Assembly: GCF_014656545.1 (NCBI RefSeq)
Contig: NZ_BNDS01000022.1
Location: 1 to 64,000, forward strand
Reading direction: 5' to 3'
Source: Neobacillus kokaensis
GTDB taxonomy: Bacteria; Bacillota; Bacilli; Bacillales; Cytobacillaceae
Length of the DNA stretch: 64,000 nt
Made by a program: the position numbers and the translations under genes. Shown piece after piece: positions 28,941-38,010 of this stretch; position 1 is the stretch's first letter, and the number at the start of each line of letters is the position of its first letter. Below the pieces are notes generated by a model that was not told where the DNA came from, did not search any database, and worked only from the letters and a program-made list of their open reading frames with translations.

Positions 28941-29567
28941 ATGAATAAAAAGTGGAATTTAATATTACAGATATTTTTCGTTTTCTTAAAAATTGGGCCG
29001 ATTACTTTTGGCGGCGGGTATGCGATGATTCCTGTCATTGAGCGGGAGATTGTCATAAAGAAGCGGTGGATCAGGCCGCAGGATGTGGCAGATGTTCTTG
29101 TCATCGCTCAATCCGTTCCAGGGGCGATTGCTCTCAATTCTGCGACCTTTATCGGCTATACCATCGCAGGTGTGCAGGGAGCAGTTGCCGCACTTATTGG
29201 GGTTTTGCTTCCCACCTTTTTGATTGTAATTGGCTTAAGCCTTTTATTTCTTTATCTGCATGGCAACCCGATTGTCGATGCGGCGCTTCAGGGAATGAGT
29301 GCTGCGATTGTTGCCTTGATTATTTTTGCTGCTTATAAAATTGGCAGAACAGCTGTTTTTGATAAAACTACTTTTATCACGGCATTTGCGACAGCGGCCG
29401 TTTTATTTTTCTTGAATTTGAATCCGGTCCTAGTTATTTGTTTAGGAATCGCGACTGGGATTATTCAAATTAAGGTGAAAGAGCTGCTAGGAATGACCGT
29501 TCTTCTTGAGAAAAATGAAGCTGGACAAGTTCAAAAGGAACCCGTTGGCAAAAGTGTAAACCAATAG
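28941..29567 (+). CDS. CHR-family chromate transporter subunit 1
   Basis: This 208-aa integral membrane protein has the CHR signature FGGGYAMIP near its N-terminus and VPGAIALNSATFIGY. Short CHR proteins encoded in adjacent pairs work together, as in the B. subtilis ywrB/ywrA pair, to export chromate. The second half of the pair starts 35 bp downstream. The real substrate of such transporters in soil bacteria is not always chromate. Confidence 0.85.
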   Translation: MNKKWNLILQIFFVFLKIGPITFGGGYAMIPVIEREIVIKKRWIRPQDVADVLVIAQSVPGAIALNSATFIGYTIAGVQGAVAALIGVLLPTFLIVIGLSLLFLYLHGNPIVDAALQGMSAAIVALIIFAAYKIGRTAVFDKTTFITAFATAAVLFFLNLNPVLVICLGIATGIIQIKVKELLGMTVLLEKNEAGQVQKEPVGKSVNQ

Positions 29568-29602
29568 GGTGTTCGGGAAAAAATGAAGGGAGGGGCAGCG
29601 AG

Positions 29603-30139
29603 ATGCTCTGGGATTTGTTTTGCACGTTTTTACGAATTGGTTTTGTGTCATTCGGCGGTGGCTATGCGATGATCCCGATAATTGACTTTGAAGTCACAAG
29701 ACATGGCTGGATGACCACCAAAGAATTCACCGAAATCATTGCAGTTGCCGGCATGTCCCCGGGACCGATTGCTACGAACAGCGCCATTATTGTTGGCTAC
29801 AAAACGGCAGGAATGAACGGCGCCGTTATCTCTGCACTGGGAATGACACTGCCGACTCTATTCATTATTCTGCTCGTTTCCAGTGTTTTCTTTCGCTATC
29901 ATCAAACGAAACTAGTAAAATCTGCTTTTTATGGTTTGAGGCCCATTATTACTGGATTAATCATCTACGCAGCAATCCGTTTCGCCCTCTCCAATCACGT
30001 AATTGGCAGCTTCTCCTGGCATACTCTAGGATTGCTTTCAATTTGCGGGCTCTCTCTCCTAGCCCTGATTAAATACCGCATCCACCCCATTGCGGTCATA
30101 TTGGTATCTGGCCTGGCCGGAGTGGTTTTATGGGGATAG
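29603..30139 (+). CDS. CHR-family chromate transporter subunit 2
   Basis: ATG follows GGAGGGG. The 178-aa membrane protein repeats the CHR pattern (FGGGYAMIP, MSPGPIATNSA). It is shorter than its partner and ends only 37 bp before a convergent gene. Together the two genes equal one long ChrA. Confidence 0.85.
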   Translation: MLWDLFCTFLRIGFVSFGGGYAMIPIIDFEVTRHGWMTTKEFTEIIAVAGMSPGPIATNSAIIVGYKTAGMNGAVISALGMTLPTLFIILLVSSVFFRYHQTKLVKSAFYGLRPIITGLIIYAAIRFALSNHVIGSFSWHTLGLLSICGLSLLALIKYRIHPIAVILVSGLAGVVLWG

Positions 30140-30176
30140 TGCCCATGAAGAAGGGGCCCAGGTTCTTTTGCTTCTT

Positions 30177-30962
30177 CTAGGAAGAAGTGGAATCTTCCCA
30201 TCTCTCCCTTAGCTTCCAATAAAAGGGGAGGGTGAAAATAAATAATCCTAGGGAAGCTCCTAACCATAACAGTAGTTTTGATTCGAAATTCGAAAATTGA
30301 TGAGAGCTTTTAACGATTATGTACAATTCATCTGTCGGCTGTGCCGAGAATAACGCTAAAAAGATGACTGACTCTATTACTAAAAAAGAAATAGTAATTA
30401 TTTTGCTGCTGGATTTTAATTTTAACAATATAGCAGTGCTGTTTAGTATCAAGGAAATTACTAGCAAACAGGCAGTAATGAGCATCCAATTAACGGCGTG
30501 CAGTTTAATTAAGGCAACAAAGAAACCAATCATCATGGAGCTTCCTAATAACCATAAGAGTGTGGTGTAGGCAATAAACATGAGTTGGTCGCTATGTTTT
30601 AGTTTATCTTCCACAAAAACAATAAAGAAAATAGTGACTACGGCACTAACTCCTACGGTCCAATAAATCTTTGTTACTTTTTCAATCCAGGTATAGTACG
30701 GTTCCGGCAGCGCCAGTTCCAGCACATCCCGATACTGCACGGAATCCATATGAGCCGTCATTACAAACCACCCAAAGAAAAGCACTGCACCAAAAGCAAG
30801 AATAAGCATGCCCAATGCAGGCAGGACGCTCTCCTCACCAGATTTCTTCTTTTTTCTCAAATTTGATTTCCCTCCTTTTAATGAAACGCGGTTCTCCTGT
30901 TTTCTTTCAATTTTACGCTGTTTTTCGAAGTCCATGAATTTATTGCCTTGTGATCCCATCAA
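30177..30962 (-). CDS. hypothetical multi-pass membrane protein
   Basis: No family recognised. The 261-aa protein has a very basic N-terminus (about 1-40, rich in Lys/Arg) and about six hydrophobic segments with short loops. The start is uncertain: TTG at 30962 or ATG at 30959, and neither has a clear ribosome binding site. It converges with the chromate transporter pair. Confidence 0.6.
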   Translation of the reverse strand: MMGSQGNKFMDFEKQRKIERKQENRVSLKGGKSNLRKKKKSGEESVLPALGMLILAFGAVLFFGWFVMTAHMDSVQYRDVLELALPEPYYTWIEKVTKIYWTVGVSAVVTIFFIVFVEDKLKHSDQLMFIAYTTLLWLLGSSMMIGFFVALIKLHAVNWMLITACLLVISLILNSTAILLKLKSSSKIITISFLVIESVIFLALFSAQPTDELYIIVKSSHQFSNFESKLLLWLGASLGLFIFTLPFYWKLRERWEDSTSS

Positions 30963-31278
30963 AGTATAACTTTATAAGTTTATACCTAAAATGGCAGAGA
31001 GGAAATCCCTTTATTGCTTTAGAAGATTAACTGAAGGCTTCCTAGCCATGATCATCGCAAATGAATTTCAAAAATTAATGGCCAATGCCTTTTACTAGTA
31101 ATAAAGATCTAACAGCCTTAAAGTTAAAATCCATACTTACTCTGTTCACTCCAGTACCTAAAGAAGCAGCAGAACCGCCCCCATGATTAACCTCTGTTCC
31201 CAAAAATTTAAAAAAACCGTTGAATAAAAATCCGATATGCAGCATAATTATGTACATGTTATTTTTTGAGGGGGCAGC
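30963..31278. other. non-coding gap upstream of the antiporter
   Basis: AT-rich region between two divergently read genes. It should hold the promoters of both but no confident box was found. A minus-strand frame here (31075-31290) has no ribosome binding site. Confidence 0.4.
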
Positions 31279-32805
31279 ATGATGGAGCATTTGGGTTGGG
31301 TGTCGTTGATTCCGCCTATTTTAGCGATTGTAGCGGCACTTATAACAAAGAATGTTATTATTTCTTTGTTTTTAGGGACGTTTTCGGGTGTGTTAATCTT
31401 AGCCAGCGGGATGCCGCTAAGCGCGACGAAAACGATTATTGGTGATTATTTGTTTGTCCAATTAACTGACAGCTATAACGCGGGGGTTCTAGTGCTGCTG
31501 GTTTTTATCGGTGGATTTGTGGCGCTGATGGAAAAATCAGGCGGGGCTGCAGCGTTTGCGGATAAGGTATTGAGATTTTTGAATACAAAGGCGAAAACAC
31601 AGCTGGCAGCTTGGTTCGGAGGGATTATCATCTTTTTCTCTGACCTTGGCACGCCGCTTTTAGTAGGACCAATTTTTGAGAAAATCTTTGATAAGGCAAA
31701 AATTTCAAGGGAAAAGTTAGCTTGGATTATTGACTCAACAGCATCACCTGTAGCCGTCCTGATCCCATTTATCGGCTGGGGCGTCTATATTATGGGTTTG
31801 ATAAAAAAGGAGTTTGATAGTCTAAAGATTACAGAAACGGACTGGGATGCATTTATACAGGCCATTCCATTCCAGTTCTATCCGATTTTAGCCGTATTGA
31901 TGGTGCCGCTTGTAGCTATAACGAAGCTTGAGTTTGGACCAATGTCCAAAGCTGAACAACGGGTACAGCAAACCGGAGCACTTTTTTGGCCAAGCTCAAA
32001 GCCGATGAGAAAACCGGACAATATGGCCGAACTTCAAAATACTAAGAGTAAGGCAAGCTTAATCTGGGTACCGCTTTTAGTGTTACTAGTGACTTTATTT
32101 GGGATGCTCATTCCCCTCGGTTTTCCATTCAAAAAAATCGACGGTAGTGCTTTCCGGGTCGCGTTAACAACTGCTTACTTATTTGCAGCGCTTGTATTGA
32201 TTGCGATGATGGTTATCTATAAGGTGAAAAAATTTGGTGAAGTGTTTGATATTTATTTGTCAGGTATGCAAAGAATGATGACAGTGGCAACGATCCTTGT
32301 GCTAGCTTGGTCGCTTGGAACGGTGATGAAAAACCTCGGAACGGCTGCATACGTAGTGGAACTTATGGATGGGAATATCCCAGGATACTTGATTCCAGCT
32401 ATTCTTTTTGTAAGTGGTGCCTGTATGTCATTTGCAACAGGGACATCGTGGGGAACGTTTGCCATTATGATGCCGCTAGCGATTCCAATGGCAGTGCATC
32501 TCGATGCATCAATTTATGTCTGCATCGGTGTAGTGCTATCAGGCGGAATCTTCGGAGACCACTGTTCACCAATCTCTGATACAACGATTCTATCATCAAC
32601 CGGGGCCGGCACTGATCACATTGATCATGTGAAAACACAGATTCCATACGCTTTATTAAATGGATTTTCCGCACTAGCAGCTTTCTTAATTGCCGGTGCA
32701 ACATCAAGCGTATTATCTTTAGGTGCAGCAATCATGATCATGGTTGTAACAGTTATCATCTTATCAAAACGAAAGAAAAGCGGTTATATTGAAGTTCAAT
32801 CATAG
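31279..32805 (+). CDS. NhaC-family Na+/H+ antiporter-like transporter
   Basis: This 508-aa protein has about 11-12 membrane segments. Recognisable parts are FFSDLGTPLLVGPIFEK, SPVAVLIPFIGWGVYI and, near the end, GGIFGDHCSPISDTTILS, the conserved NhaC-type signature. ATG 31279 follows GAGGGGGCAGC; ATG 31282 is an alternative. Members exchange Na+ for H+ or carry dicarboxylates and amino acids, so the substrate is not certain. Confidence 0.82.
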   Translation: MMEHLGWVSLIPPILAIVAALITKNVIISLFLGTFSGVLILASGMPLSATKTIIGDYLFVQLTDSYNAGVLVLLVFIGGFVALMEKSGGAAAFADKVLRFLNTKAKTQLAAWFGGIIIFFSDLGTPLLVGPIFEKIFDKAKISREKLAWIIDSTASPVAVLIPFIGWGVYIMGLIKKEFDSLKITETDWDAFIQAIPFQFYPILAVLMVPLVAITKLEFGPMSKAEQRVQQTGALFWPSSKPMRKPDNMAELQNTKSKASLIWVPLLVLLVTLFGMLIPLGFPFKKIDGSAFRVALTTAYLFAALVLIAMMVIYKVKKFGEVFDIYLSGMQRMMTVATILVLAWSLGTVMKNLGTAAYVVELMDGNIPGYLIPAILFVSGACMSFATGTSWGTFAIMMPLAIPMAVHLDASIYVCIGVVLSGGIFGDHCSPISDTTILSSTGAGTDHIDHVKTQIPYALLNGFSALAAFLIAGATSSVLSLGAAIMIMVVTVIILSKRKKSGYIEVQS

Positions 32806-32846
32806 AAGCTATGGGAGCTTCTTTATTTCTTAAAATGAAAATAGAT

Positions 32847-32899
32847 AATAAACATCAAAAGCAGATACTAATGAATAGTATCTGCTTTTGATGTTTATT
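32847..32899 (+). repeat. 24-bp perfect hairpin after the antiporter gene
   Basis: Bases 32847-32870 and 32876-32899 are exact reverse complements with a 5-base loop. The stem is unusually long for a terminator and has no T-tract, so it may be a terminator of the long-stem type or a small palindromic repeat element. Confidence 0.6.
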
Positions 32900-32947
32900 C
32901 AATGATGCAAATGTTTAACAAAATGATTACATAATGTGATATTTCTT

Positions 32948-32974
32948 AAAACAGAAGAACGTCCCCGTGTTTCA
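32948..32974. repeat. dispersed 'GTCCC' repeat copy
   Basis: AGAAGAACGTCCCCGTG flanked by AAAACA and TTTCAT. Related copies occur at 34416-34446, three times at 46032-46127, at 47036-47070 and in part near 57785-57810. Confidence 0.5.
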
Positions 32975-33047
32975 TAGAGTAGTTCTATTTCTTTGTATAG
33001 TTGGCAATAAAGATGAGAGAAACAAATGATGTTTCGGAGGTGGTTCG

Positions 33048-33479
33048 ATGGCGAAATTAAAGTATTTAGAACCGACTGAGCTGCTTGAGAAGATTTACTC
33101 GACGCTGTGCTCGGAATATGAGGATGCCCAGCATTATGAGAATGAGCCAGACAAAGAGGAAATAAGAGTGACAAAGTCCCGGTTGACGAAGAAAATATTT
33201 AACGAGTTTGTTGTGGATGAAGAGTACTTTTTAACAATGGATAAAGAAACGTTTAATGAGAGATATCACTTATACGAGGATGATTTTTTGCGGCTGATAA
33301 GAAAGTGCAGCGAAAACAATGTCGATTATGAAACCTTTACGCAAATAATTGACGATCTTATCGCTAGTGCAAAATTCAGGCTGCATGCGTTTGAACAGCT
33401 GAGCGATGAGATTCAGAAGCTTCAGGAGGCGGTAGAGGAAGAAAGTGATGAGAATGGGAGTGAGGAGGAGGAAGGATAG
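33048..33479 (+). CDS. hypothetical acidic protein
   Basis: ATG lies 5 bases after GGAGGTGG. The 143-aa protein is soluble and predicted to be mainly helical, with a final strongly acidic tail (Glu/Asp/Ser, about 125-143). No family recognised. Its stop codon lies within GGAAGGATAG, which can pair with ATCCTTCC downstream as a converging hairpin toward the small minus-strand gene. Confidence 0.7.
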   Translation: MAKLKYLEPTELLEKIYSTLCSEYEDAQHYENEPDKEEIRVTKSRLTKKIFNEFVVDEEYFLTMDKETFNERYHLYEDDFLRLIRKCSENNVDYETFTQIIDDLIASAKFRLHAFEQLSDEIQKLQEAVEEESDENGSEEEEG

Positions 33480-33507
33480 AGGCAAATTATCATCCTTCCG
33501 GTTCTCT

Positions 33508-33660
33508 TTAAACTTTTTCCTCGAACATTGTCAATTCTGACTTGTGAACAAGCTGAATATTAAATCTAAAGTTTTCTTCTTGGATTTCGCAATAATCTGA
33601 GGAGTAGTGGTAAAGGACTTTGTATTTCTTCCCTTGATACAGAACTATTTTATTCTTCAT
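33508..33660 (-). CDS. small conserved-looking protein (50 aa)
   Basis: The ATG at 33660 (read leftward) has GAAAGAGG 9 bases upstream. The peptide begins MKNKIVLYQGKKYKVLYHYS and ends ELTMFEEKV, with a beta-rich pattern and one Cys. Codon use and ribosome binding site are normal. The function is unknown; the size and pattern resemble the tiny soluble proteins common in Bacillus. Confidence 0.65.
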   Translation of the reverse strand: MKNKIVLYQGKKYKVLYHYSSDYCEIQEENFRFNIQLVHKSELTMFEEKV

Positions 33661-34102
33661 ATGAACCAGCCTCTTTCGTTAGGTTTAGTGCGAATTCGAC
33701 GTAAAATTCCACTTACTACAACCTATGTCAGAAAATGAACGACCATGCCTTTTTTTGAAAAATAATATGTCTGTTTGTAGAATCCTCAATATGCGCAATA
33801 ATTTAATTTTACTGAAAGAAGATTACAAATATGTGAATTTTGTGTTAATTTATGGTAAGAAAATATCCTACATTGGTGCAAGAGTGCTTTATCCCCTAAT
33901 TCTAGCAGCTGACTGGTTCTACTTACCCGAAATAGGTATTTCCACCGTTATTCGGGCAGTTAGACCTATAGAGTACAAGTATCGGATATTCACCAGGCAA
34001 AAAAGGACCGGGCGGTTTTGAACCGCACCTTAAAATGTTAGGTGTGTCTAACAATTAGGGTGCAGTTGAGTTCCGCTGGTCCTATTTTTTTTAACAAGAA
34101 AA
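33661..34102. other. gap with no supported gene
   Basis: A 98-codon plus-strand frame (33725-34021) lacks a ribosome binding site and is not accepted. A GCGGTT/AACCGC hairpin lies at about 34010-34025, and AGGACC near 34004 can pair with GGTCCT near 34078-34083, followed by ATTTTTTTT, a possible long-range terminator. Confidence 0.4.
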
Positions 34103-34315
34103 TTAGCGCCAAGGTGGTCTCCAATTAGGAACCCCATACTGTCCATAAAAGGATGTAGGCTGTTGAGTAAATGGTGTGCTGTAACTTTGATGGTTAGACT
34201 GTGAACCGGTAGGATAGTGATGTGGCGCATGACCAAGAGTATAGTGGTTATATTGTGCCATACAGCCTCCGCCAGGTTGTCCAGGATGAGGACCTGTTAC
34301 AATATGATGTGACAA
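34103..34315 (-). CDS. small His/Pro/Tyr/Gln-rich protein, probable spore coat component
   Basis: The TTG start at 34315 (leftward) lies 6 bases after AAGAGGTG. The 70-aa product is rich in His, Pro, Gln, Gly and Tyr (for example NHYTLGHAPHHYPTGSQSNH) with no hydrophobic core, as in small coat proteins of the CotD/YppG kind. A SigK-like promoter precedes it (34344-34372). The coat role is inference from composition and promoter. Confidence 0.55.
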   Translation of the reverse strand: MSHHIVTGPHPGQPGGGCMAQYNHYTLGHAPHHYPTGSQSNHQSYSTPFTQQPTSFYGQYGVPNWRPPWR

Positions 34316-34343
34316 TTATTACACCTCTTTCAAAGTTTTACTT

Positions 34344-34372
34344 TATTGTATGAGAAAACACTCATTGCGTGT
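34344..34372 (-). promoter_or_regulatory. candidate SigK promoter
   Basis: Read leftward, CATACAATA matches the SigK -10 consensus CATANNNTA. AC dinucleotides lie 16 and 18 bases upstream, bracketing the usual AC-N17 spacing. It lies about 30 bases before the small His-rich gene. Confidence 0.45.
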
Positions 34373-34415
34373 CCTTTTTGGGATCGACGAAGTGGCCCTT
34401 TTTCTAAAGAAGCGC

Positions 34416-34446
34416 AAGAATCGTCGAACCGTCCCCGTGCTCCCCC
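34416..34446. repeat. dispersed 'GTCCC' repeat copy
   Basis: GAATCGTCGAACCGTCCCCG and following bases match the core of the repeat seen at 32948-32974 and 46032-46127. It lies in the gap upstream of pstS. Confidence 0.4.
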
Positions 34447-34509
34447 TTGCTTGGAATAACTAATCCATGAGCAATTCTAAGAAAGATCCTCTGCACATAT
34501 CACAAAAAA

Positions 34510-34536
34510 TTTACAAAGTATTCACAATGCTTTACA
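34510..34536 (+). promoter_or_regulatory. Pho box (PhoP binding site) upstream of pstS
   Basis: TTTACA (34510), TTCACA (34521) and TTTACA (34531) are direct repeats 10-11 bp apart, as in the Bacillus PhoP box TT(A/C/T)ACA with about 5-bp spacers. Induction under phosphate limitation of pstS, and probably phoX behind it, is expected. Confidence 0.75.
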
Positions 34537-34616
34537 TTCCTTTAATACCCCATTAATAATCCAGGATTATGCTTAGTCATGTTAGAACTACTTAATCCAT
34601 AGGAGGATAAAAAGAA

Positions 34617-35552
34617 ATGAAAAGTTTAAAGAAATTGAGCTTACTCACAATTTTAGCAGCATTAATGGTAATTATGGCAGCTTGCGGCGGATCAAATTCT
34701 ACATCTAAAGCAGAGGAATCAGCCGATAAGACCAATACCACACCGAAAACGGAAGAAAAGAAAGAACTTTCAGGTTCATTAATTATATCTGGCTCCTCAG
34801 CGATGCAGCCGTTAGTAGCAGCAGCGGCTGAAGAGTTTATGAAAGAAAATCCTAAAGTTGATATTCAAGTAAATGCAGGCGGATCAGGTACTGGACTTTC
34901 ACAGGTTGCAGAAGGCTCTGTTCAAATTGGTAACTCTGACGTTTTTGCTGAAGAAAAAGAAGGTATTCCAGCGGACCAGCTTAAAGACCATAAAGTAGCA
35001 GTAGTTGGCATGACAGCCGCTGTTAACCCAAAAGTTGGCATCACAGATATTAAAAAAGAGGACCTAATCAAAGTTTTCACTGGAAAAATTACAAACTGGA
35101 AAGAACTTGGCGGAGCAGATCAAAAAATCGTTCTTGTAAACCGTCCTGATTCATCTGGTACCCGTGCAATTTTCAATAAGTTTGCTCTTGATGGTGCAAC
35201 ACCTGCGGAAGGAGTTACAGAAGATTCATCCAACACAGTTAAAAAGATTATTAGCGAGACAGACGGTGCAATTGGATATCTAGCATTCTCTTACTTTACT
35301 GATGATACTGTAACACCACTTGCCATCGATGGTGTAGAAGCAACTGCTGAAAAGGTACAATCTGGAGAATTCCCAGTATGGGCTTACCAGCATTCCTATA
35401 CAAAAGGTGAACCAAATGAATTAGCGCAAGCATTCTTTGACTTCATTATGTCAGATGATGTTCAAAACAACCTTCTAACAGAACAAGGATATCTTCCTGT
35501 AACAAAAATGAAAGTAGAACGTGACGCAGAAGGAAATCAAAAAAATCTGTAA
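34617..35552 (+). CDS. pstS: phosphate-binding lipoprotein PstS
   Basis: This 311-aa protein starts at ATG after AGGAGG and has lipobox MAACGG. The mature part begins after a Ser/Thr/Glu linker and carries the phosphate-binding signature SGSSAMQPL, NAGGSGTGLSQV and NRPDSSGTRAIF. PstS captures phosphate for the PstCAB importer. Unusually, pstC, pstA and pstB do not follow; a PhoX gene does, 48 bp downstream without a terminator. It may serve a transporter encoded elsewhere or act in phosphate scavenging beside PhoX. Confidence 0.92.
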   Translation: MKSLKKLSLLTILAALMVIMAACGGSNSTSKAEESADKTNTTPKTEEKKELSGSLIISGSSAMQPLVAAAAEEFMKENPKVDIQVNAGGSGTGLSQVAEGSVQIGNSDVFAEEKEGIPADQLKDHKVAVVGMTAAVNPKVGITDIKKEDLIKVFTGKITNWKELGGADQKIVLVNRPDSSGTRAIFNKFALDGATPAEGVTEDSSNTVKKIISETDGAIGYLAFSYFTDDTVTPLAIDGVEATAEKVQSGEFPVWAYQHSYTKGEPNELAQAFFDFIMSDDVQNNLLTEQGYLPVTKMKVERDAEGNQKNL

Positions 35553-35600
35553 GACTTTTTTCTAGTAAGACATCAATCTCTTATTGAAGGAGACTTTTCC

Positions 35601-38006
35601 ATGAACAAGAAAAAGATGGGTAAAAAAAGTACGGCATTTGCTTTAGCATTGGCGTTAACAATACCTGCTCTGACCCCAGCTGCGGCTGCGGGCAGCAGCA
35701 AAGTAAAGATTGACTCTGTTACATTTAATGGAATGCCTGCTCCTGCTACTATTAAGCAAATGGTAGATACGTATTCAAGCGCATCTGTTGATGTAAAATA
35801 CAGCAATGGAAAAGTGAAACGATTCCCGCTCACTTATAAAAAGCTTTTTAGATCAGAAGATAAAGTGGCAATTAACAATGGTGAAATGATTCCTGCTGGT
35901 ACGCCGATTGATTATTTTGGTGACCCAATCATGGATCATAGTGTTCCTGGAAAACCGACACCGTTTGTTTCCGATGCACCGGATTCCAATAGCTTATTAA
36001 ATCCGATTAACGGAAAACTGTATATGGTGACACACTATGAATATCAAACATTAGATGCAGCAGGTAACTCTGCTTACGGTATTGTGCCTGCATCCATGTC
36101 CCTAACAACGTTAGACCAGGACAAGAAAACGGGTGAACTTAAAGCGAAAGAGGTTAAGAAGATTGATTTCTCCTCTGTGAATGGACTTTGGATTCCTTGT
36201 AATGGTTCCCTATCTCCGTGGAATACCCATTTAGGGTCCGAAGAATATGAGCCCGATGCGCGTAGTTTTGAATTTGATGCCAAGTCATCTGCAAGAACAT
36301 GGACAGAAAGCTTTGCCCAGCTTTACTTTGGAGATAAATCAAAGGCTAATCCATATTACTATGGGTATATTCCAGAAATCCATGTTAAGAAAAACGGCAA
36401 AGTAAAAGTGGATAAACATTATAGTGTGGGGCGTTTCTCACACGAATTAATAAAAATGATGCCGGATAACCGTACTGCCTATTTTGGTGATGATGGCGGC
36501 AACACAGGTTTGTTCATGTATGTGGCCGATCAAGCGAAGAAATTATCAGCTGGTACGCTATATGCTGCGAAATTCCTTCAAACTGGAACGGAGAATGGCG
36601 GTTCAGGTAAGTTAGAGTGGATTAAACTAGGACATGCCACTGATAAAGAAATTAAAAAGCTCATTGATAAAGGGATTAAATTCAGTGATATTTTTGAAAC
36701 CTCCGAGGTACCACAGGAAGGCTTCAAAGCGGTTAAGCAGTATTCCTATGGCAAAACAGAATATCTAAAACTGAAGCCTGGAATGGAAAAAGCAGCTGCG
36801 TTTTTAGAATCACGACGCTATGCAGCCTATCTTGGGGCGACAACTGAATTCAACAAAATGGAAGGTGTCACCTATAACGCAAAGGATCATAAGGTGTATA
36901 TCGCGATTTCTGACCAAAGCGGAGGCATGGAGAAGGATACCTCTGGATCGGGACTTCAAGATGATATTCAATTGCCAAAAATTAAGTCCGGCGTTACCTA
37001 TCAATTAGATGTAAAGAGCGGTCAAAAGGATCAAAACGGCAGCGGTATTCTGAGCAAATATGTAGCGGCATCCATGTCAGGTTTACTTGTGGGTGAAGAC
37101 CTAGCAGCTCCAGATGCCTATGGAAATACTGCAAATGTGAACAAAGTGGCTAACCCTGATAATCTTAGCTACTCTGAAGAAATGAGAACATTGTTTATCG
37201 GTGAAGATAGCGGCAAGCATACTAATAACTATGTGTGGGCTTATAACGTAGATACAAAAGAATTATCACGTATTCTATCAAATCCTGCTGGAGCGGAATC
37301 TACCGGGTTGTTCGCAGCAGATGACCGAAATGGTTTCTCTTATATCATGAGTAACTTCCAGCATCCTGGAGATGAGGTAGATGGAAAAGACATTACTGCA
37401 GTTAATAAAGAAGATTTATTAACTGCAATGGAAAAAGAAATCGGTATTAATAAGACGGGCGGTGTAGGTTATATCTCAGGTTTACCGTCATTTACAAAAA
37501 TGCCAGATTTCACACCGCCTGCAATGCCGGCCATAAATCGTGTAACTGATCAATCGACATCGGTTACAGGAAAAGCTGAAGCAAATGCAACCATTAAGCT
37601 CTATATCAATGGAAAATACCAAAAGAGCACGACTGCTGATAAAACTGGCCACTATAAGTTTGTTATGGCGAAGCAGCGTGCTGGAGTAGAAATCAAGGTT
37701 ACGGCGACAGATAAAGCTGGAAATGTAAGCATCGCTAAAAGTGTGAAAGTAATCGATAAGACAGCACCAGCCAAACCGTCAGTGAATAAAGTAACTTCAA
37801 AATCTACTAAGGTTACAGGAAGTACTGAAAAAGCATCAACTGTCTATGTATATCGTGGAAAAACGTATTTAGGCAAGGATGTTGCCGATTCAAAAGGTAA
37901 ATACTCCGTCAAAATAAAAGCACAGAAAAAAGGTGCAGTCCTAACCATTTATGCCGTCGATAAAGCCGGCAACAAAAGCAAAACTGTATCCATTAAAGTC
38001 AAATAA
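35601..38006 (+). CDS. phoX: secreted PhoX-type alkaline phosphatase with two C-terminal Ig-like domains
   Basis: ATG follows GAAGGAG. A signal peptide (about 1-29) precedes a PhoX/DUF839 core (about 100-630) containing NGSLSPWNTHLGSEEYEPDA and GRFSHELIKMMPDNRTAYFG, typical of this calcium/iron-dependent phosphatase family. Two bacterial Ig-like domains (about 645-800, each with an IKV.ATDKAGN-type end) follow and probably bind the cell wall. The protein would release phosphate from organic esters outside the cell for PstS capture. At 801 aa it is longer than a typical PhoX because of the Ig domains. Confidence 0.85.
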   Translation: MNKKKMGKKSTAFALALALTIPALTPAAAAGSSKVKIDSVTFNGMPAPATIKQMVDTYSSASVDVKYSNGKVKRFPLTYKKLFRSEDKVAINNGEMIPAGTPIDYFGDPIMDHSVPGKPTPFVSDAPDSNSLLNPINGKLYMVTHYEYQTLDAAGNSAYGIVPASMSLTTLDQDKKTGELKAKEVKKIDFSSVNGLWIPCNGSLSPWNTHLGSEEYEPDARSFEFDAKSSARTWTESFAQLYFGDKSKANPYYYGYIPEIHVKKNGKVKVDKHYSVGRFSHELIKMMPDNRTAYFGDDGGNTGLFMYVADQAKKLSAGTLYAAKFLQTGTENGGSGKLEWIKLGHATDKEIKKLIDKGIKFSDIFETSEVPQEGFKAVKQYSYGKTEYLKLKPGMEKAAAFLESRRYAAYLGATTEFNKMEGVTYNAKDHKVYIAISDQSGGMEKDTSGSGLQDDIQLPKIKSGVTYQLDVKSGQKDQNGSGILSKYVAASMSGLLVGEDLAAPDAYGNTANVNKVANPDNLSYSEEMRTLFIGEDSGKHTNNYVWAYNVDTKELSRILSNPAGAESTGLFAADDRNGFSYIMSNFQHPGDEVDGKDITAVNKEDLLTAMEKEIGINKTGGVGYISGLPSFTKMPDFTPPAMPAINRVTDQSTSVTGKAEANATIKLYINGKYQKSTTADKTGHYKFVMAKQRAGVEIKVTATDKAGNVSIAKSVKVIDKTAPAKPSVNKVTSKSTKVTGSTEKASTVYVYRGKTYLGKDVADSKGKYSVKIKAQKKGAVLTIYAVDKAGNKSKTVSIKVK

Positions 38007-38010
38007 GATT

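Noticed and set aside
30319-30570. Plus-strand frame opposite the 261-aa membrane protein
   Set aside because: It is antisense to a better-supported membrane protein and has no ribosome binding site.
31075-31290. Minus-strand frame of 71 codons with a Gly-rich middle
   Set aside because: No ribosome binding site at any start and it overlaps the start region of the antiporter gene; homologues would be needed to accept it.
33725-34021. Plus-strand frame of 98 codons
   Set aside because: No ribosome binding site, odd composition, and its end runs into a hairpin; probably chance.
34000-34090. T-box leader
   Set aside because: A long-range stem and T-run exist, but the conserved T-box sequence is absent and no tRNA-synthetase or amino-acid gene follows.
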